This document shows positions 61,401 to 64,000 of a stretch of 64,000 bases of DNA, one piece after another. How positions within the stretch are numbered: position 1 is the stretch's first letter; the number at the start of each line of letters is the position of its first letter. Position numbers and translations under genes: made by a program. The stretch covers positions 30,300 to 94,299 of the forward strand of contig JANOQW010000015.1 in the NCBI GenBank assembly GCA_031422335.1, in the 5' to 3' direction. Origin of the DNA: Methylotenera_A sp031422335 (lineage in GTDB: Bacteria > Pseudomonadota > Gammaproteobacteria > Burkholderiales > Methylophilaceae). Under the pieces are notes generated by a model, which had not been told where the DNA came from, ran no database searches, and saw nothing but the letters and a program-made list of their open reading frames with translations.

Positions 61401-64000
61401 GCGTAGGATTTAATACCGTTTGTAGTAACAAAATTACGGTAGCCGTTAGCAGCTGGGTCAGTAATGTCGCCAACTGAAGGTACACCATCAGAAATAAAGT
61501 AAACCGTATTATTTTCTGCCGTATTCACTGGTCCATCTAAATTAAATGCATCAATGGCTTTTTGTAGGCCATCTTCATAGTTCGTGCCGCCACCTTGGAC
61601 TAAAGCATCAACTGCAGCGATTGCCGCTGCCGCACTGGTATAAGATGCGCCACCATTCAGCAGTGTGGCGGTACTTTGAAAGCTGACCAATTTAATTGAT
61701 ATATTGCCTCCTTGGCTAAAGTACTCATTAATAACAGCGGCTACTGCAATTTTAGTAGCATCTAAACGATTAATGATAGTGACAGTACCATTCGCCGCCA
61801 CGTTTTTCACCTCGCCTGCCATACTGCCAGAAACGTCAATTACAAACACTAGATTTGTATCAGCCAACACACCTTGATTTACTTGAATAATGGCATCTTG
61901 TACAGTAGGCACATCATCTACCACATCTACCGTTAAAGTAGCGTTATCTACCTCTCCTGAAACAGAGTTAGTGAGTGTGTAGTTAATTGTGAAGCTATCG
62001 TTAGTGCCTGTTCCATCAGTAGTTTTACCTACCAAGTTAACCACATAATCACCCTTAACATTACCACCAAAGTCTTGTGTGTACACTGTAATTGTTGCTA
62101 TGGTACGTGCGGTGGTGGTGGTATCTGTCACCGTTACTGTCACTATACCGTTGCCATCAGGAGCTGAAGCTGTCACCGTACCACCTGTTACGGTACCACC
62201 AGAGATTGAAAGATTACTAAAACCTGTTACACCCGAGTCATTGCCTAAAATATTACCTGAAGCAGTCTCAATAGTTTGCGCCTCTTGAGTACCCCCATTT
62301 TGCGTACCATTTTCGTTGATACCAGACTCAAACACTGTTGCTACATCGTTAGTTGCAGTTGTAGTGGTGTCATAATTTAATGTTAGCGTTGCATTTGATG
62401 TGTCACCATCGCTATCGGTTAAAGTGTATGTAAACACGTCTGTAGGGCCAGTTGGTTCAGGTATTATCGTAATACCATCAACTTTAAATACACTTGCAGC
62501 CGCTGTAGAGCGCACTAAGACATAGCTGATTGGCGTACCTGTAGAAATATTAATATTTGTTGTACCACTTGCAACTCCCGGAGTGGTTCCGCTTGAGATT
62601 AAAGTGCCTGCAGCATCAAAAGTTTGCCACACAGCTTGCTCTCCAGTCAGTAAATCGGTTAAAGCAATACTTACTGCCTTAGAAGTAACACCAAGTTGAA
62701 TAACGATCTCTTCACCATTTTGAATACTGTCAGAAGCGTTGCCGGCACCTGCAGTATCATCTACCCCAACACCATTACCTGCACCAGCATTAAAACGCAC
62801 TCGCCCAGCATTCGTTGTGCCTGGTGCACCCGTCAACTGTGCTAAATTAAGATTAGCGCCAGTAAATGGTGAGGTGCCTTCAAACCCAAACAAACTAATG
62901 CCTTGTGTTGTAAAGTCAGCTACGCCATTGGGGTTAGTAACCACTCTAGGTGCGACGCTTGCAGTATAAGTATAACTGCCGTCATCTTGGTCTATTGCCA
63001 AAGTACCTCTATTGGTGACAATCGTTCTAACATTCGTCGTGGTGTTTAAGTTATTTGAAACTTGCGTGCCTGCTGTAAGCACAACATTGGTTAAACTGAA
63101 CGGACTATCCACATTCAGTGTATCTGCAGTAACGCCGCCACCACCAGTAATCACGTTACCAGCTACAGTGGTATTAATGCCCACACTGTCCACGTCATTA
63201 TTAGCAATTGGGTTAGTGTCGGTAATATTAATTGTCACAGATGTCCACGCTGAATCCAAACTACCATCATTAGATTTGTAGGCAAAACTGTCGATATCAG
63301 GACCGTCAGTATCGACAGCAGCATGGTTTCGTGCAGGCGCTGTGTATGTGTAAGTACCATTTACGTTCATCACCACTGTGCCACCTAGTGCGGTGGTAAT
63401 GGTATTAGTTCCATTTGCCGCAATAGAATTTAAGCCAGCGGTGTTGGTGGCAAACAGCGCAACTGTTAAAGCACTGCCTTCAGGGTCTATATCGTTGGTC
63501 AACACTGTCGTTTTAGCACTAGTCGTACCTTCAACTGCTGTGTAATTATCTGTATTTACCACTGGGGCGTCGTTGACTGCCACTACGCTAATGGTAGTCA
63601 CCGCTGTGTTGCTGTTGACGTTGCCATCATTCACTACCACGTTGATGATGCGTGCAGTGGTGTTCGGGTTCTCTGTCGTATTGGCAAAGGTGATAGCACG
63701 AATCGCCGTTTGGTATTGGGCCAAAGTGGCTGAGCCAGTTAACGTCACCACGTTGCCCACAATGCTGGCGGTAATGCCGCCAGGTAAAGCACCTGCCGCT
63801 AATACGTCACCCGTTTGTGCGTTGGTGAGCGTGATCGTGGCGCTTTCAATATTGCTGTCATCAACATCGGTAATGCTGACGTCGGTGTCAGATATTGGAG
63901 TACCAACTGCGTTTTCGGTATAGCTGGTGGTGTAGTTAGCCCCCACCGCACCAGATGAGTTATTCGCATCTAAATCCAGCACCGGTGCGTCATTGACCGG
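58469..64000 (-). CDS. Giant RTX adhesin, LapA/BapA type, C-terminal part (runs off right edge)
   Basis: At least 1840 codons; the frame continues past 64000 and the GTG at about 63982 is not a start. Order: Cadherin-like/Ig-like repeats with VNDAPV linkers; several GDTSNATLTLNY-type units; a VWA domain with MIDAS VFVIDVSGSMAG (61820-61850) and later DGVPSVGD; Calx-beta repeats (TAAGTATAGTDY); and RTX nonapeptides (GGxGxDxxx), about 12 at 58850-59160. Type I secretion target ending in FELVGANTVIHISNNGAYS and DLVIQNLL follows. The protein should be exported by a T1SS using the adjacent TolC-like channel. Confidence 0.92.
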   Translation of the reverse strand, partial: PVNDAPVLDLDANNSSGAVGANYTTSYTENAVGTPISDTDVSITDVDDSNIESATITLTNAQTGDVLAAGALPGGITASIVGNVVTLTGSATLAQYQTAIRAITFANTTENPNTTARIINVVVNDGNVNSNTAVTTISVVAVNDAPVVNTDNYTAVEGTTSAKTTVLTNDIDPEGSALTVALFATNTAGLNSIAANGTNTITTALGGTVVMNVNGTYTYTAPARNHAAVDTDGPDIDSFAYKSNDGSLDSAWTSVTINITDTNPIANNDVDSVGINTTVAGNVITGGGGVTADTLNVDSPFSLTNVVLTAGTQVSNNLNTTTNVRTIVTNRGTLAIDQDDGSYTYTASVAPRVVTNPNGVADFTTQGISLFGFEGTSPFTGANLNLAQLTGAPGTTNAGRVRFNAGAGNGVGVDDTAGAGNASDSIQNGEEIVIQLGVTSKAVSIALTDLLTGEQAVWQTFDAAGTLISSGTTPGVASGTTNINISTGTPISYVLVRSTAAASVFKVDGITIIPEPTGPTDVFTYTLTDSDGDTSNATLTLNYDTTTTATNDVATVFESGINENGTQNGGTQEAQTIETASGNILGNDSGVTGFSNLSISGGTVTGGTVTASAPDGNGIVTVTVTDTTTTARTIATITVYTQDFGGNVKGDYVVNLVGKTTDGTGTNDSFTINYTLTNSVSGEVDNATLTVDVVDDVPTVQDAIIQVNQGVLADTNLVFVIDVSGSMAGEVKNVAANGTVTIINRLDATKIAVAAVINEYFSQGGNISIKLVSFQSTATLLNGGASYTSAAAAIAAVDALVQGGGTNYEDGLQKAIDAFNLDGPVNTAENNTVYFISDGVPSVGDITDPAANGYRNFVTTNGIKSYAIGIASDISDPTELNNIHNVDSDVSGVKDAAIIVTNVAILDDVLLASVPTTFGGSVAGSAANSSLNFGADGGYISSLIMRLDTNADNIPDTDVTFNYNPTTNQISVVGPFPAAGFPLTSNTLTLNAGNGFADGILTFNFTTGEYGYQTAGAATEGEQFDIRFVATDGDGDTATGKQTIQIVDGKPDANNDVDTLLGNATFFEGNVITAVGTDGGDNLQLTSFSAGRSGEDNPGDDGQVSSIVFKGATFNLTTLVGSTAAAGGNYTVTSVGGVNTLTWTATTGGSSLVFNEEGYYRYTPPTAEITTNLTGPSTAYALTSVGLVTTAATAGMTLVGIARTSAAEGSAAVGTPNADGVGVVGNGNDTQINSLESLVINFDASLHPHGVQGVNINVDASNSNLGGGNREAFNYTVYNVHGELIGQFASNVEGGFALPTSLTGIAKIVIDAGGIGAYSGAAGSIAAVTYSTIVDTSIGINDISVDESAGTATFTVTLSQPSTQTVTVQYATAAGTATAGTDYTTTAGTLTFTPGTTTQTFTVNIGNDGDNTALQTFLVNLTNATNAVITDAQGIATIGDDDTANTTAVLVSNPTTTEGGFAVFTVTFTSTLSANTTFTLATTAGTATAGADYAAAIQYSIDNGANWLNYTAATVFATGSNGFLVRVQTNEDPTIEATETFNLNVARTAGNNVNGTVNGVASIIDNDAITVLPPEVITYTITDADGDTSSATLTLNNTVDDISGTAANNTINGGARNESISGFAGDDTINAGAGFDIVRGGDGNDTIDGGADDDQLYGNAGNDTISGGTGRDQIFGDAGNDTLNGNDGDDYIEGGDGNDTINGGLGADIILGGAGNDTLTGGGVGVDTFRWALTDRGSTSAPATDVITDFDPAAVSSGGDVLDLRDLLSGEQGVSNLSSYLHFELVGANTVIHISNNGAYSNGYSPTKDVQRITLTGVDLVTGFANDDLVIQNLLTQQKLITD
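58850..59160 (-). repeat. RTX nonapeptide repeat block (Ca2+-binding)
   Basis: About 12 GGAGNDTIxGG-like units in the giant adhesin, between the Ig/Calx-beta repeats and the secretion signal. Ca2+ folds them after export. Confidence 0.85.

Noticed and set aside
58620..63923. Plus-strand ORFs opposite the giant adhesin
   Set aside because: Low-complexity antisense of Gly/Asp/Thr-rich repeats; no start signals or recognisable families.
63982..64000. Apparent start of the adhesin near 63982
   Set aside because: The codon is GTG inside a PVNDAPV linker and the frame is open to the window edge, so the gene continues outside.

Overview
The window looks like chromosomal DNA of a betaproteobacterium, most probably a Methylophilaceae (Methylotenera-like) methylotroph. 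This is an inference from gene order and protein style: a dnaE-accA-tilS run, a PilG-H-I-J-ChpA chemosensory cluster without PilK/ChpB, an RlmL lacking the RlmK half, an ECF sigma/DUF3619/DUF3106 operon, a PEP-CTERM protein and moderately AT-rich DNA. No rRNA, phage, CRISPR array or intact transposase is visible.

Layout. 1-1.7 kb: the ybbP/ybbA ABC system divergent from tesA. 1.75-7.6 kb: the minus-strand run dnaE-accA-tilS. 7.7-16.1 kb: a minus-strand type IV pilus chemosensory operon (pilG, pilH, pilI, pilJ, giant chpA/pilL), with a FIST-domain sensor gene divergent from it. 17.6-31.6 kb: housekeeping and single genes, namely thiol peroxidase, a MazG-like pyrophosphohydrolase, RlmL, a spermidine-synthase-like protein, an RNase II family protein, a CobW/G3E GTPase, a TonB-like protein, HrpA, a DUF2177 membrane protein, a secreted ATP-dependent DNA ligase (Lig E) and a methyltransferase. 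31.7-34.9 kb: a hendecad-repeat protein, an ECF sigma operon and the RbgA/YlqF GTPase. 35.0-39.8 kb: a decayed class III adenylate cyclase, then a truncated KdpD-like kinase, KdpE and the Kup K+ transporter. 39.8-47.4 kb: a diguanylate cyclase, Rep helicase, a PEP-CTERM protein, a structured RNA resembling a c-di-GMP-I riboswitch, ABC-F protein Uup, tRNA-Arg(CCT), a membrane-anchored peroxiredoxin, a small lipoprotein and tRNA-Leu(TAA). 47.5-64 kb: a surface-adhesion region with a two-partner secretion pair (TpsB, 2270-residue TpsA), a TolC-like outer-membrane channel carrying an extra C-terminal domain, and the 3' part of a giant RTX/VWA adhesin that runs off the right edge.

The genes suggest a lifestyle of surface sensing and attachment: Pil-Chp signalling, a FIST sensor, a diguanylate cyclase, a possible c-di-GMP riboswitch and two large adhesin systems. 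The most striking feature that genes do not explain is a dispersed palindromic repeat with ends GATGCYCTG / CAGRGCATC. It occurs about ten times, in short (~40 bp) and long (~100 bp) forms. Some copies act as likely terminators, and two appear inside coding sequence (the rbgA C-terminus clearly, a uup linker more doubtfully).
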